DNA of 15,620 nt from an uncultured Chitinophagales bacterium (GCA_946886475.1 CAMPIQ010000084.1:1-15620); one strand, 5' to 3'. Shown: positions 1-7,117, counted from the stretch's first letter. Numbers and translations are program-made. Notes: generated by a model not told the origin, from the sequence alone.

Positions 1-70
1 ATTTCAGCGAATGCGCTGACGGTTGCCGGGCTTCATTGGGCACATCCCTCCACCTCTCTTGATAAGAGCG
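1..70 (-). promoter_or_regulatory. SAM-I (S-box) riboswitch, truncated at the window edge
   Basis: Read on the minus strand, the sequence shows the SAM-I core in order. CTCTTATCAAGAG (68-56) is the 5' strand of P1. GGTGGAGGGA (54-45) follows, then GCCC-AATGAA-GCCCGGCAACC (41-21), with the P2 kink-turn and the highly conserved CCCGGCAACC. A short P3 hairpin CAGCG-CATT-CGCTG comes next, inside positions 18-5. The P4 arm, the 3' strand of P1 and any terminator or anti-RBS stem are missing because they lie left of position 1. SAM-I riboswitches switch off downstream genes when S-adenosylmethionine is plentiful. The regulated gene must be to the left on the minus strand and is probably for methionine or sulfur-amino-acid synthesis or methionine uptake; its identity cannot be seen here. 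Confidence 0.9.
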
Positions 71-73
71 CAA

Positions 74-103
74 CAATCATATTATTCAATTACAAATCTT
101 CAA
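74..103 (-). promoter_or_regulatory. Candidate promoter for the SAM-I riboswitch transcript
   Basis: On the minus strand a TTG (103-101) is followed after 19 bases by TATGATTG (81-74), one mismatch from the Bacteroidota -7 motif TAnnTTTG. Transcription would start around 70-67, exactly where the riboswitch P1 helix begins, which supports the assignment. The surrounding DNA is very AT-rich, and a 10-base direct repeat (AATTACAAAT at 88-97 and 106-115) covers the upstream part. Alternative TTTG boxes exist, so the exact -33 element is uncertain. Confidence 0.35.
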
Positions 104-148
104 TTAATTACAAATTAATTTACGAAAAACTAAATGTTCAATCATCAG

Positions 149-1099
149 TTATTTAACCAGCCTGAAACATTGCCTTTTTAATTTTCCTTCGAAATCAAAA
201 GGAGTTGTTCTTTTAGTGATGTCTTTAACTTCACTGGCTTTTAACATACCATTTTCCAGTTTGAATTTCGTGAAATTAGTGCTGAAGTAAAGAACTCCGC
301 CAGCGCTCATCAATTTCAGGCAATCATTGATCAATACAACATGGTCTCTCTGGATATCAAGTATACCCTCCATTCTTTTACTGTTACTGAATGTGGGGGG
401 ATCCATCACAACCAGGTCATATTTATTTCCTTCCTGGTCCTTTAGAAACTGCATAACATCCGCATGAATGGTACTATGATGACCGATCCCCGGAAAATTC
501 AATTCCATGTTTTTTTCTGTCCACGTAAGATAAGTTTTTGAAAGATCAACTGAATGAACAGAAGTCGCACCTCCTGCCGCTGCATACACCGAAAAAGACC
601 CGGTATAACAAAAAAGATTGAGCATTCTTTTACCGGTTGCTTCTTCTCTTACCATTTGCCGGGTTGTTCTGTGATCCAGAAACAATCCTGTATCCAGGTA
701 GTCACTAAGGTTCACTATAAAACCAAGGCCGGCTTCCTGAACAATGATTTCATTTTTTTCTTCATCCATTTTCTGATATTGACCCTGCCTTCCCTCCTTT
801 CTCTGCCGAATCTTTAAAAAAATATTTTCGATTTCAATGCCAGCAACTTCGCTCATCACTTTCATGCAGGTCTGTAGCCAAACCTCATGTGCTTCATCTG
901 ACAAACCATGATTTCTCTTATACTCGGCAACATATAAATGACTCCCATATACTTCGATAATAAAAGGAAATTCCGGAATATCATGGTCATACAGGCGAAA
1001 ACAACTTATGTTTTGTTTTCTGGCCTGCTTTGCCAGATGCCTGTACACTTTCTCAAGCCGGTTGCTGAACATTAAAAATTTGTCAAAGGCTTGTTTCAT
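149..1099 (-). CDS. rlmK: Standalone RlmK-type 23S rRNA (guanine-N7) methyltransferase
   Basis: This cytoplasmic SAM-dependent methyltransferase resembles the C-terminal half of the E. coli RlmKL fusion, which makes m7G2069 in 23S rRNA. Residues 1-125 match the RNA-binding linker region, with FSNRLEK near 11-17 and YQK near 108-110. Residues 126-316 form the Rossmann methyltransferase domain. SAM motif I is NLFCYTGSFS (161-170), an acidic ribose-binding position is D185, and motif IV is DPPTFSNSKRM (233-243), as I remember it for RlmK. The preceding segment with DYLDTGLFLDHR (133-144) is also typical. The protein has 316 residues, so the THUMP and m2G2445 (RlmL) half is absent here and would have to be encoded elsewhere. 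It is divergent from the nuclease gene to its right. RlmI-like (m5C) enzymes are the nearest alternative, but the RlmK-specific motifs favour RlmK. Confidence 0.85.
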   Translation of the reverse strand: MKQAFDKFLMFSNRLEKVYRHLAKQARKQNISCFRLYDHDIPEFPFIIEVYGSHLYVAEYKRNHGLSDEAHEVWLQTCMKVMSEVAGIEIENIFLKIRQRKEGRQGQYQKMDEEKNEIIVQEAGLGFIVNLSDYLDTGLFLDHRTTRQMVREEATGKRMLNLFCYTGSFSVYAAAGGATSVHSVDLSKTYLTWTEKNMELNFPGIGHHSTIHADVMQFLKDQEGNKYDLVVMDPPTFSNSKRMEGILDIQRDHVVLINDCLKLMSAGGVLYFSTNFTKFKLENGMLKASEVKDITKRTTPFDFEGKLKRQCFRLVK

Positions 1100-1170
1100 T
1101 TGCTAAATATTTTAGAACTTCGCCGGAGGCAGCGTCCGGAATACAAAACCGGGAATCGAAAATATGAAAA

Positions 1171-1182
1171 TTCAAATTTGAA
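1171..1182. promoter_or_regulatory. 12-base perfect palindrome in the rlmK/nuclease intergenic region
   Basis: TTCAAATTTGAA is a perfect palindrome in the 151-base gap between two divergent genes (starts at 1099 and 1251). The seven bases at 1180-1186 (GAAGTTC) are the reverse complement of 1115-1121 (GAACTTC). A site for a dimeric regulator is possible, but AT-rich palindromes also arise by chance. I see no clear TAnnTTTG promoter in this gap. Confidence 0.25.
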
Positions 1183-1250
1183 GTTCCTACATTGTATCTG
1201 ACCAGCTTATTAGTTGCAGCGCTTCAATTCATTAAATAATTTCAATTTTC

Positions 1251-2618
1251 TTGTACGCGATCGTAGACATAGAAACAACAGGTGGTTATGCTTCGGCAAA
1301 TGGGATTATTGAGATCTCAATCCAGGTCTTTGATGGTGAAAAAGTAACTGAACAGTTTGAGACACTCATCAATCCTAATCAGCATATTCCAAAATATATT
1401 CAGGCTTTTACAGGAATTACCAATGAAATGGTATCAGGGGCGCCGGCTTTTGAGGAAGTTGCTGAAAAAATATTTACCTGCCTGCAGGGAAACATCTTTG
1501 TAGCACATAACGTAAATTTTGATTTTTCATTTATAAAAAGTCATCTTGATTATTGCGGTTATACTCTTAATGCAAAAAAGCTTTGCACTGTAAGACTTGC
1601 GAGGCAGCTATTTCCAGGTCTTCCCTCCTATAGTCTTGGAAATTTGTGTCAGTCGCTTGAAATAGAAATAACCAACCGCCACAGAGCAGGCGGTGACGCA
1701 GCCGCCACGGTTATTTTATTTCAAAAACTATTAATTCATGATCAAAAAGGCATCATACAGGCTAGTCTTCACAGGAATTCAAAAGAACAGGCTTTACCTC
1801 CAAATGTTCCAAAATCAGACTTTGATGCACTACCTGCCCATCCTGGTGTATATTATTTTTATGACCAGAAAGGAAAGGTGATCTATGTGGGCAAAGCCAA
1901 AAATATCCGGTCAAGAATAAACAGCCATTTCAGTAATAACTCGGATAGCAGGCAAAAACAAAATTTTCTAAAGAATACCTATTCCATTAAGTTTCATTCT
2001 ACAGCTACCGAACTGATGGCAGCCATTCTTGAGTCAACAGAGATCAGGAGACTGTGGCCTGTATATAATACATCACAGAAAAGACAGGAAGAGGTTTACG
2101 GAATATTTGTTTACGAAGATCAAAACGGATATATGAGGCTGGCTATCGAAAAGAAAAGAAAATACGTAACACCAATCTGCACATTTCATTTCAAAGTTGA
2201 TGGACATGGAGTTCTTCGTAAACTAATGAAAGAGTTCAACCTTTGTCCTAAGTTATGTTTCATGCAAACTGATAGTGATAAATGCATTGGCATTGCGGAA
2301 GAACATTGTTATGGGGCATGTGAAAAGACCGAATCACCGCTTGTTTATAATGAAAGGGTTCTAAAAGCTATTACATCGTTAACAAAAAAGCCATCTTATG
2401 TTGTGCTTGACAAAGGAATGAATGACGATGAATTGTCCTGCATCATGGTATTACAGGGTAGTTTTTTTGGTATGGGGTATCTGCCAAAAAATGTTGAAAG
2501 CATTACGCAACAAACCATTGCAGCCTATATCATCCCTTATAAAGAAAACAGCTTTATAAGAAATCTGCTGAATGCACATGCAAATGACCATCCAGCAAGG
2601 ATCCGGCTACTTTCTTAA
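1251..2618 (+). CDS. DEDDh exonuclease / GIY-YIG endonuclease fusion, UvrC/Cho-like
   Basis: The protein has 455 residues. Residues 1-165 form a DnaQ-like 3'-5' exonuclease domain. Its metal and catalytic residues are D6 and E8 in VDIETTG, D91 in HNVNFD, and H144 and D149 in HRAGGD. Residues about 195-275 form a GIY-YIG nuclease of UvrC/Cho type: GVY (199-201), YVG (212-214), R220/R222, catalytic E261 and a closing PVYN. Residues 330-357 carry C332, C336, C345, C353 and C357; the C-x7-C-x3-C spacing of the last three matches the UvrC cysteine cluster. The UvrC C-terminal RNase H-like and HhH domains are absent. The start is TTG, since a TAA lies in frame at 1233-1235, no ATG follows it, and Met-Tyr-Ala-Ile-Val-Asp fits the usual N-terminus of this family. 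A DNA repair role is likely; comparable fusions are known in actinobacteria and Bacteroidota, but I do not recall a settled function. Confidence 0.88.
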   Translation: MYAIVDIETTGGYASANGIIEISIQVFDGEKVTEQFETLINPNQHIPKYIQAFTGITNEMVSGAPAFEEVAEKIFTCLQGNIFVAHNVNFDFSFIKSHLDYCGYTLNAKKLCTVRLARQLFPGLPSYSLGNLCQSLEIEITNRHRAGGDAAATVILFQKLLIHDQKGIIQASLHRNSKEQALPPNVPKSDFDALPAHPGVYYFYDQKGKVIYVGKAKNIRSRINSHFSNNSDSRQKQNFLKNTYSIKFHSTATELMAAILESTEIRRLWPVYNTSQKRQEEVYGIFVYEDQNGYMRLAIEKKRKYVTPICTFHFKVDGHGVLRKLMKEFNLCPKLCFMQTDSDKCIGIAEEHCYGACEKTESPLVYNERVLKAITSLTKKPSYVVLDKGMNDDELSCIMVLQGSFFGMGYLPKNVESITQQTIAAYIIPYKENSFIRNLLNAHANDHPARIRLLS

Positions 2619-2636
2619 TTGGTTATCCTGCACAGG

Positions 2637-3071
2637 TCACATCCATTCAAATTCCTGGGCTTTCGGCATCAACTCAAAAACTTCATGTACTTTTTCAGGA
2701 GGAGAAGCCAGCTTTCTTTTGGTTACATCCATCCAGGCACCATCAACGGTTAATATGGCACACAATATCCCCGTATCCTTTGAGATGTTGTGCCGGATAC
2801 TCCACCTTGAGAAATCACTTTTTGATTTGGTGATCTCAAGGCTGATCATCACAAGATCACCTGAACGGATCTCTTTGCGGAAAATACACTCTTCCCTGAA
2901 CAGAATGGGACCAAAATCCAATTCCTTCATAACCTGGGAGGTAAGACCAAATTCGTTTAGAAATTCAATGCGGCAAAAGGCACCCCAGTCATAGTATACA
3001 GAATGCCGTATATGAAAGTTCGGGTCAAGGTCTGACCAGCGTAACTGGATGCTCCTGTTAAATTCTTTCAT
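2637..3071 (-). CDS. Acyl-CoA thioesterase, hotdog fold (4HBT family)
   Basis: This is a 144-residue single-domain hotdog protein of the usual family length (about 130-145). The N-terminal signature RWSDLDPNFHIRHSVYYDW (11-29) matches the YbgC/4-hydroxybenzoyl-CoA thioesterase active-site strand, with D16 as the likely catalytic aspartate. The central helix follows (residues about 28-40). Such enzymes hydrolyse acyl-CoA thioesters in the cytoplasm; the chain specificity cannot be read from sequence. Its start codon lies inside the last codons of the upstream MFS gene (14-base overlap), so the two are probably co-transcribed and translationally coupled. It converges with the nuclease gene, with only 18 bases between the stop codons. 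The link to the transporter may only be genomic. Confidence 0.82.
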   Translation of the reverse strand: MKEFNRSIQLRWSDLDPNFHIRHSVYYDWGAFCRIEFLNEFGLTSQVMKELDFGPILFREECIFRKEIRSGDLVMISLEITKSKSDFSRWSIRHNISKDTGILCAILTVDGAWMDVTKRKLASPPEKVHEVFELMPKAQEFEWM

Positions 3072-4266
3072 TGTTCATTTTTTTTCTCAATAAATAATAT
3101 CCAAATACGGCCATGCAGCAAACTATGAAATTTAAAACCCAAAGCATGCTAAAACCTCCATATTGGGCAACATATGCGGATAATATGGGAGCCAGAACAA
3201 TGGCCATTGAAAAAGACATGGTATAAACCCCGGCATACTGTCCACGGTTGTATTCATTACTCCTGTTAACCCAAAAATTATTTATAAAAGGGAACAATAG
3301 CATTTCGCCCAAAGTAACTATTATGATCAGCCCCAGGGCAATGATAAACACCGGTGCAATATTTAAAGAAAGAAATGCAAGTCCGATAAGGAAAGCGCCA
3401 GCCATCATATAAAAAACCGGATTTCTTTTACGTTCCAGCTTATACACCAGGATCATCTCAAATACTGCAATTAAAAGTCCGTTAAGCGCCATTAATATCC
3501 CGGTTGTGCTATTTGAAAACAGAAGTACCTGTTTAAAGTAAACAGGTATGATATTGAACATCTGAAAGAAACACAACCCTACCAGAAATAAACAAAACAT
3601 TCCAGCAAGAAAGATCCTGTCCTTCCATGCTGAACTGACCTTTATGTGTGGAACCACCACAGCTTTTTGCATTTTTTTCCGGTTCTCGGAACGAAATAAA
3701 AAATATAATAGAAAAGATGCCATTATGCAGGTTATACCATCAGCCCAGAACATAAGCTTGTAGCTGATCTCAGAAAAAATTCCACCAAGGGCCGGCCCAA
3801 GGGCAAAACCAATATTCATAGCCAGTCTGTTTAAAGAATACGACCTTGTAAGGTTGGCACCTGTACTATAGCTGGCTATAGCAGTTGAATTAGCTGGCCT
3901 GAATGCTTCACCCAGGCTACTTAATAAGAAAATGCAAATGACAATATTCAGCAATGAGTTCATGTAACCCAGAACAATCAATAAGATCCCATTGATCATC
4001 AGGCTATAAACCTGAACATAAAAAAATCCGAATTTATCTGTCAGCCTTCCTCCGAGGTATCCACCTAAAACAGACCCAAGGCCAAAAGCTCCCATCACAT
4101 ACCCAGCCTGTACGGTTGAATATCCAATGTCAGTTAAGTAAACCGTTAAAAAAAGTACAACCATGGTACCGATCCTGTTTACCAGGACCACCAGAGAAAG
4201 CCACCACACTGAATTAGACAGACCACTATATGCGTTTTTATATAATAAAAGAGTGGACTGAAGCAT
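3058..4266 (-). CDS. MFS transporter, drug/metabolite efflux type
   Basis: This 402-residue inner-membrane protein shows about 12 hydrophobic segments, as expected for the major facilitator superfamily. The loop between the second and third helices carries the conserved motif A in the form GGYLGGRLTDKFG (about 68-80), with D77, K78 and G80. A run of basic residues near 193-201 (RSENRKK) fits the central cytoplasmic loop between the two six-helix halves. The sequence resembles multidrug-type MFS proteins such as the YdeE group, but the substrate cannot be deduced. The start codon at 4266 faces the FKBP gene across a 73-base divergent intergenic region. A weak -7-like box, TAATTTCG (4278-4271, minus strand), lies just upstream. 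The stop codon overlaps the thioesterase start. Confidence 0.85.
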   Translation of the reverse strand: MLQSTLLLYKNAYSGLSNSVWWLSLVVLVNRIGTMVVLFLTVYLTDIGYSTVQAGYVMGAFGLGSVLGGYLGGRLTDKFGFFYVQVYSLMINGILLIVLGYMNSLLNIVICIFLLSSLGEAFRPANSTAIASYSTGANLTRSYSLNRLAMNIGFALGPALGGIFSEISYKLMFWADGITCIMASFLLYFLFRSENRKKMQKAVVVPHIKVSSAWKDRIFLAGMFCLFLVGLCFFQMFNIIPVYFKQVLLFSNSTTGILMALNGLLIAVFEMILVYKLERKRNPVFYMMAGAFLIGLAFLSLNIAPVFIIALGLIIIVTLGEMLLFPFINNFWVNRSNEYNRGQYAGVYTMSFSMAIVLAPILSAYVAQYGGFSMLWVLNFIVCCMAVFGYYLLRKKMNNERI

Positions 4267-4312
4267 CCGGCGAAATTAAATTATCATTCACAACCATTTG
4301 ATATACGAAAGC

Positions 4313-4320
4313 TATTTTTG
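4313..4320 (+). promoter_or_regulatory. Candidate -7 promoter box for the FKBP gene
   Basis: TATTTTTG matches the Bacteroidota -7 consensus TAnnTTTG exactly and ends 19 bases before the ATG at 4340. No TTG lies at the usual 17-23 base distance upstream; a TTTG at 4297-4300 is only 12 bases away. The call therefore rests on the -7 box alone. Confidence 0.4.
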
Positions 4321-4339
4321 CTGATAATTAAACCCAGTC

Positions 4340-5041
4340 ATGAAAAAATACCTCGTAGCGGGATTTTGTTTTTTAGCAGTTGCAGCAAATGCACAGAAAT
4401 CCGCCCCTAAAAAAACGCCTGTGAAATCTCCGGTTGTAACCCCGGTATTAAAAACCAATACAGATTCTATCAGTTATGCTATAGGATTAAGCGTTGTCAA
4501 TTTTTACAAAGAACAAGGCATTACGCTCAACCCAACCCTTGTTGCCAGGGCCATTACCGATATCAAGAACGATAAAAAACCCTTACTCACGGAAGAACAG
4601 TCCAATCTTCTTTTTATGTGTCATTCAAATCCCCAGTTGTGTGAATATGTAAAAAAAGGTGAAGCTTTCCTTGCAGAGAATAAAAAGAAAAGCAATGTAA
4701 AGGTTACTGCATCCGGTTTGCAATATGAAGTGATTACACAGGGCACAGGTCCAAAGCCTGCTGCAACAGATACCATCATTGCACATTATGCAGGCAGTTT
4801 GTTCACAGGCCCTGAATTTGAATTTGATAACTCATATAAAAGAGGTGCGCCTTTAACTATTGCAGCCAACAGGGTGATCAAAGGCTGGACAGAAGGTCTT
4901 CAAATGATGCCGGTAGGTTCTAAATACAAATTTTATATACCTTATCAGCTTGGGTATGGTCTGAACGACCAGGGTGCTTCCATACCCGGAGGTTCTGTAT
5001 TGGTTTTTGAAGTTGAACTATTAGGGATAAAAGGTAAATAA
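4340..5041 (+). CDS. Periplasmic FKBP-type peptidyl-prolyl cis-trans isomerase (Mip/FkpA-like)
   Basis: This 233-residue exported folding catalyst isomerises X-Pro bonds. A signal peptide spans residues 1-19, ending ANAQ, and there is no lipobox cysteine. Residues 20-38 are a Lys/Pro-rich linker. Residues 40-120 resemble the Mip/FkpA dimerisation region (SYAIGLSVVNF), ending in the usual KKGEAFLAENKKK helix. The FKBP domain spans about 122-231. It keeps the residues that line the FKBP12 pocket: Y150, F162, D163, V179, I180, W183, Y206 and F223. C94 and C101 (CHSNPQLC) lie in the dimerisation region and could form a disulfide in the periplasm; I do not recall them as typical of Mip proteins. 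Two extra residues lie before the FD motif. It is a single-gene transcription unit, with a likely promoter before it and a strong terminator after it. Confidence 0.9.
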   Translation: MKKYLVAGFCFLAVAANAQKSAPKKTPVKSPVVTPVLKTNTDSISYAIGLSVVNFYKEQGITLNPTLVARAITDIKNDKKPLLTEEQSNLLFMCHSNPQLCEYVKKGEAFLAENKKKSNVKVTASGLQYEVITQGTGPKPAATDTIIAHYAGSLFTGPEFEFDNSYKRGAPLTIAANRVIKGWTEGLQMMPVGSKYKFYIPYQLGYGLNDQGASIPGGSVLVFEVELLGIKGK

Positions 5042-5061
5042 TACTGTATCTAATAATTAAT

Positions 5062-5096
5062 AAAGGGATGATCTGGTGATCATCCCTTTGGTTTTT
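5062..5096 (+). terminator. Intrinsic terminator of the FKBP gene
   Basis: A perfect 12-base-pair stem (AAAGGGATGATC at 5062-5073 with GATCATCCCTTT at 5078-5089) closes a TGGT loop. GG and five T residues (5092-5096) follow. It begins 21 bases after the FKBP stop codon. On the minus strand the stem is followed by TTTATTAATTATTA, so it may also end transcription coming from the convergent gene at 5166-6161. Confidence 0.88.
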
Positions 5097-5165
5097 CTGA
5101 CCAGTATCTTATCATTTGATAACTTCTGATCATTCATTCCCTTTTGTTTCCGTTTTGAAAATCTT

Positions 5166-6161
5166 TTATTGCACTATCAGCTTAACGGGGGCTGCAGCAT
5201 TTCCTTTATGACCTGTTGCAACAATTATATATTGGCCGGTTTTCAAACCTCTTATTTTATAATTTCCTTTCACATCTTTTACCTGATGCACCACTCTTCC
5301 TGCAGCATCAACAACGTTGAGGCTGAAATAAGCATCATATTCCGGATAGGTTACAGTTATACTGCCATCTCTGGAAGGATTGGGAAATGCATGAATCATT
5401 GATCCTGGTTCACCTGGCCATACCGACCTGATCTCGCTGTAATTTTCCTTTCCATCCAGGTCAACCTGCTTTAACCTGTATTGAATCATATCATTCGACT
5501 GTGATGCATCTTCATATCTATAGGAGATCTCATAATTACCAGTACCATTCGTTGATTTAGAAGGTACAAAAGCAACAGCAGTCCAGTCTGTGCCCTTAGT
5601 TTTATTCTGGACATAAAAACCTTTGGAATGCTCCTCAAAAGATGTTTTCCAATCCAGCAGAATATTCATTCCCTTCACAACTGCTGTAAATGAAATCAGT
5701 TTAACAGGTAGTGTAATGGCTTCCGGTCCTTCAGAAATAGGTCCGCAGGCCTGAACAGCCTTTCCTTCATACTGTATGGTAAAAACATACTTCGTTCCGT
5801 TACCATTGAAAAGGTTGGAATTGATTTTTGAATAAAAACAATATTCGGCCGACTGCCTGTCGGGTGCAATATTTTTCAACATGAACTTCATATCTTCTGC
5901 ATTCTGAAGATTTTGATTAAGCATCTTCTGCACAGTAAGTACATCTGGAGCACTTACTTCCGGAGGTAAAGCATTTTGAAAGTTCACAATAATGATCCCA
6001 TCCTTTTTGTATGCAGGATCTGAGGGTAGAAAAGCCGGACAATTCTGAGTTCCATTTCCATTATTAGAAACGTTAAATGCACGGGCGCAAGGGTTGTTGA
6101 TCTGAGAAAAAACGTTTAGTCCAGGCAAAAGAATTACCATTGAAAAAAGCAACTTTTTCAT
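5166..6161 (-). CDS. Secreted protein with T9SS type A C-terminal sorting domain
   Basis: This 331-residue protein is exported by Sec (signal peptide residues 1-20, ending NVFSQ) and then probably by the type IX secretion system. Residues 21-148 are a domain I do not recognise, with four cysteines (C25, C41, C108, C139) that could form two disulfides. Residues 151-247 are a beta-sandwich of the kind often found just before T9SS domains (LPVKLISFTA, then LDWKTSFEEHSKGFYVQ, then QYRLKQVDLDG). Residues 257-331 form the T9SS type A domain: AFPNPSRDGSITVTYP, VVDAAGRVV, LKTGQYIIVA and a final KLIVQ. The mature function is unknown and no catalytic motif is visible. It would be found outside the cell or anchored to the surface. 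It stands alone, convergent with the FKBP gene. Confidence 0.82.
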   Translation of the reverse strand: MKKLLFSMVILLPGLNVFSQINNPCARAFNVSNNGNGTQNCPAFLPSDPAYKKDGIIIVNFQNALPPEVSAPDVLTVQKMLNQNLQNAEDMKFMLKNIAPDRQSAEYCFYSKINSNLFNGNGTKYVFTIQYEGKAVQACGPISEGPEAITLPVKLISFTAVVKGMNILLDWKTSFEEHSKGFYVQNKTKGTDWTAVAFVPSKSTNGTGNYEISYRYEDASQSNDMIQYRLKQVDLDGKENYSEIRSVWPGEPGSMIHAFPNPSRDGSITVTYPEYDAYFSLNVVDAAGRVVHQVKDVKGNYKIRGLKTGQYIIVATGHKGNAAAPVKLIVQ

Positions 6162-6171
6162 TTTAAATGAT

Positions 6172-6201
6172 TTTGTCGATTATAAAAAATGGTTCGACAA
6201 A
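6172..6201. promoter_or_regulatory. Inverted repeat upstream of the T9SS protein gene
   Basis: TTTGTCGA (6172-6179) and TCGACAAA (6194-6201) form a perfect 8-base inverted repeat with a 14-base AT-rich centre. The repeat begins 10 bases from the start codon of the secreted protein gene on the minus strand. It could be an operator, or a 5' UTR hairpin if transcription starts further upstream. No matching -7 box is evident. Confidence 0.35.
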
Positions 6202-6392
6202 TGGTTAAATCTGCAATAGATGTAGGGAAAGCTTTTGATTAGGATCTACGGATACGGTAAAACTTGTTGATCAAAATGGAAATGGAGTAATTAGCTTTTC
6301 GGGAGAGGAGTTTTGGAAAAGTTCCGGATAACGGGTGCAAATCTATTGATTATTTACAAAGAATACACAAAGAAGCAAAAATGTTTTATTTG

Positions 6393-7076
6393 CTATTGAT
6401 CACTGGTCATTTCCTTCACCCATTTCATTGCTTTTTGAAATTGTTCTTTTTCAGTGATCCTGGTGTTATCAAGGAGTAGTGCATCATCAGCTTTTTTTAA
6501 AGGGCTTACTTCCCTGTTAGAATCAATATAGTCGCGCATCTCAAGATTCGCCTTTACTTCATCAATGGTAATGTTTGGATTTTTTACGAACATTTCCTGG
6601 AATCTTCTTTCCACTCTTACTGCATTATCGGCTGTCATAAAAATCTTTAATTCCGCATCGGGAAACACAACGGTGCCAATATCTCTTCCATCCATAACAA
6701 TTCCCCTGTTCTTTCCCATTTTCTGTTGCTGGGATACAGCATACTTCCGTACTTCTTTAATAGCCGCTACTTCGCTTACCTTTTCAGCAATAACAAGATC
6801 CCTGATCACATATTCAACATTTTCACCATTCAGGTAGATCTCGGACTGTTCACTTTTAGGATTGTATTCAAAATCCAGCGAGATATCTTTCAAAGCTTTT
6901 TTTACCTGGTCGGTGTCTGTCCAATCCACATGATTCCTGAGAAAATATAAGGTAATGGCCCTGTACATAGCACCACTATCCACGTATATATATCCAAGTG
7001 CTTTAGCCATTTGCTTTGCCAGTGTACTTTTCCCGCAGGATGACCATCCGTCTATGGTGATTATGATCTTCTTCAT
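6393..7076 (-). CDS. cmk: Cytidylate kinase
   Basis: This cytoplasmic enzyme phosphorylates CMP and dCMP to the diphosphates using ATP. With the start at 7076 the protein has 227 residues, the normal length. The P-loop is GWSSCGKST (10-18). The CMP-binding residues are D33 (VDSGAMYRA), R131 and D132 (DGRDIGT), and R181 and R188 (RDYIDSNREV). The lid and catalytic SPLKKADDA and LLDNT motifs follow. The frame stays open upstream to an ATG at 7262, but those 62 extra codons are not family-like, and they cross a good promoter (7087-7117). The ATG at 7076, giving MKKIIITIDG, is therefore the start. It lies downstream of clpC on the same strand but is separated from it by a terminator. Confidence 0.93.
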   Translation of the reverse strand: MKKIIITIDGWSSCGKSTLAKQMAKALGYIYVDSGAMYRAITLYFLRNHVDWTDTDQVKKALKDISLDFEYNPKSEQSEIYLNGENVEYVIRDLVIAEKVSEVAAIKEVRKYAVSQQQKMGKNRGIVMDGRDIGTVVFPDAELKIFMTADNAVRVERRFQEMFVKNPNITIDEVKANLEMRDYIDSNREVSPLKKADDALLLDNTRITEKEQFQKAMKWVKEMTSDQ

Positions 7077-7086
7077 TCCTATCCTG

Positions 7087-7117
7087 CAAAAATGCCAACT
7101 ATACGTCATACAACAAA
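7087..7117 (-). promoter_or_regulatory. Candidate promoter of cmk
   Basis: On the minus strand, TTTG (7117-7114) is followed after 19 bases by CATTTTTG (7094-7087), one mismatch from TAnnTTTG. Both elements and the spacing fit the Bacteroidota consensus. The -7 box ends 10 bases before the cmk ATG at 7076, giving a very short 5' leader. The clpC terminator just upstream makes a separate cmk promoter necessary. Confidence 0.5.

Noticed and set aside
1122..1139. A small GC-rich hairpin (CCGGA...TCCGG) upstream of rlmK.
   Set aside because: Only five base pairs, with no T-tract and no link to a motif; too weak to call a terminator or a regulatory RNA.
6172..6201. An E. coli-type promoter on the minus strand (TTGTCG and TATAAT).
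   Set aside because: The two boxes are only 10 bases apart, far less than the 16-18 needed.
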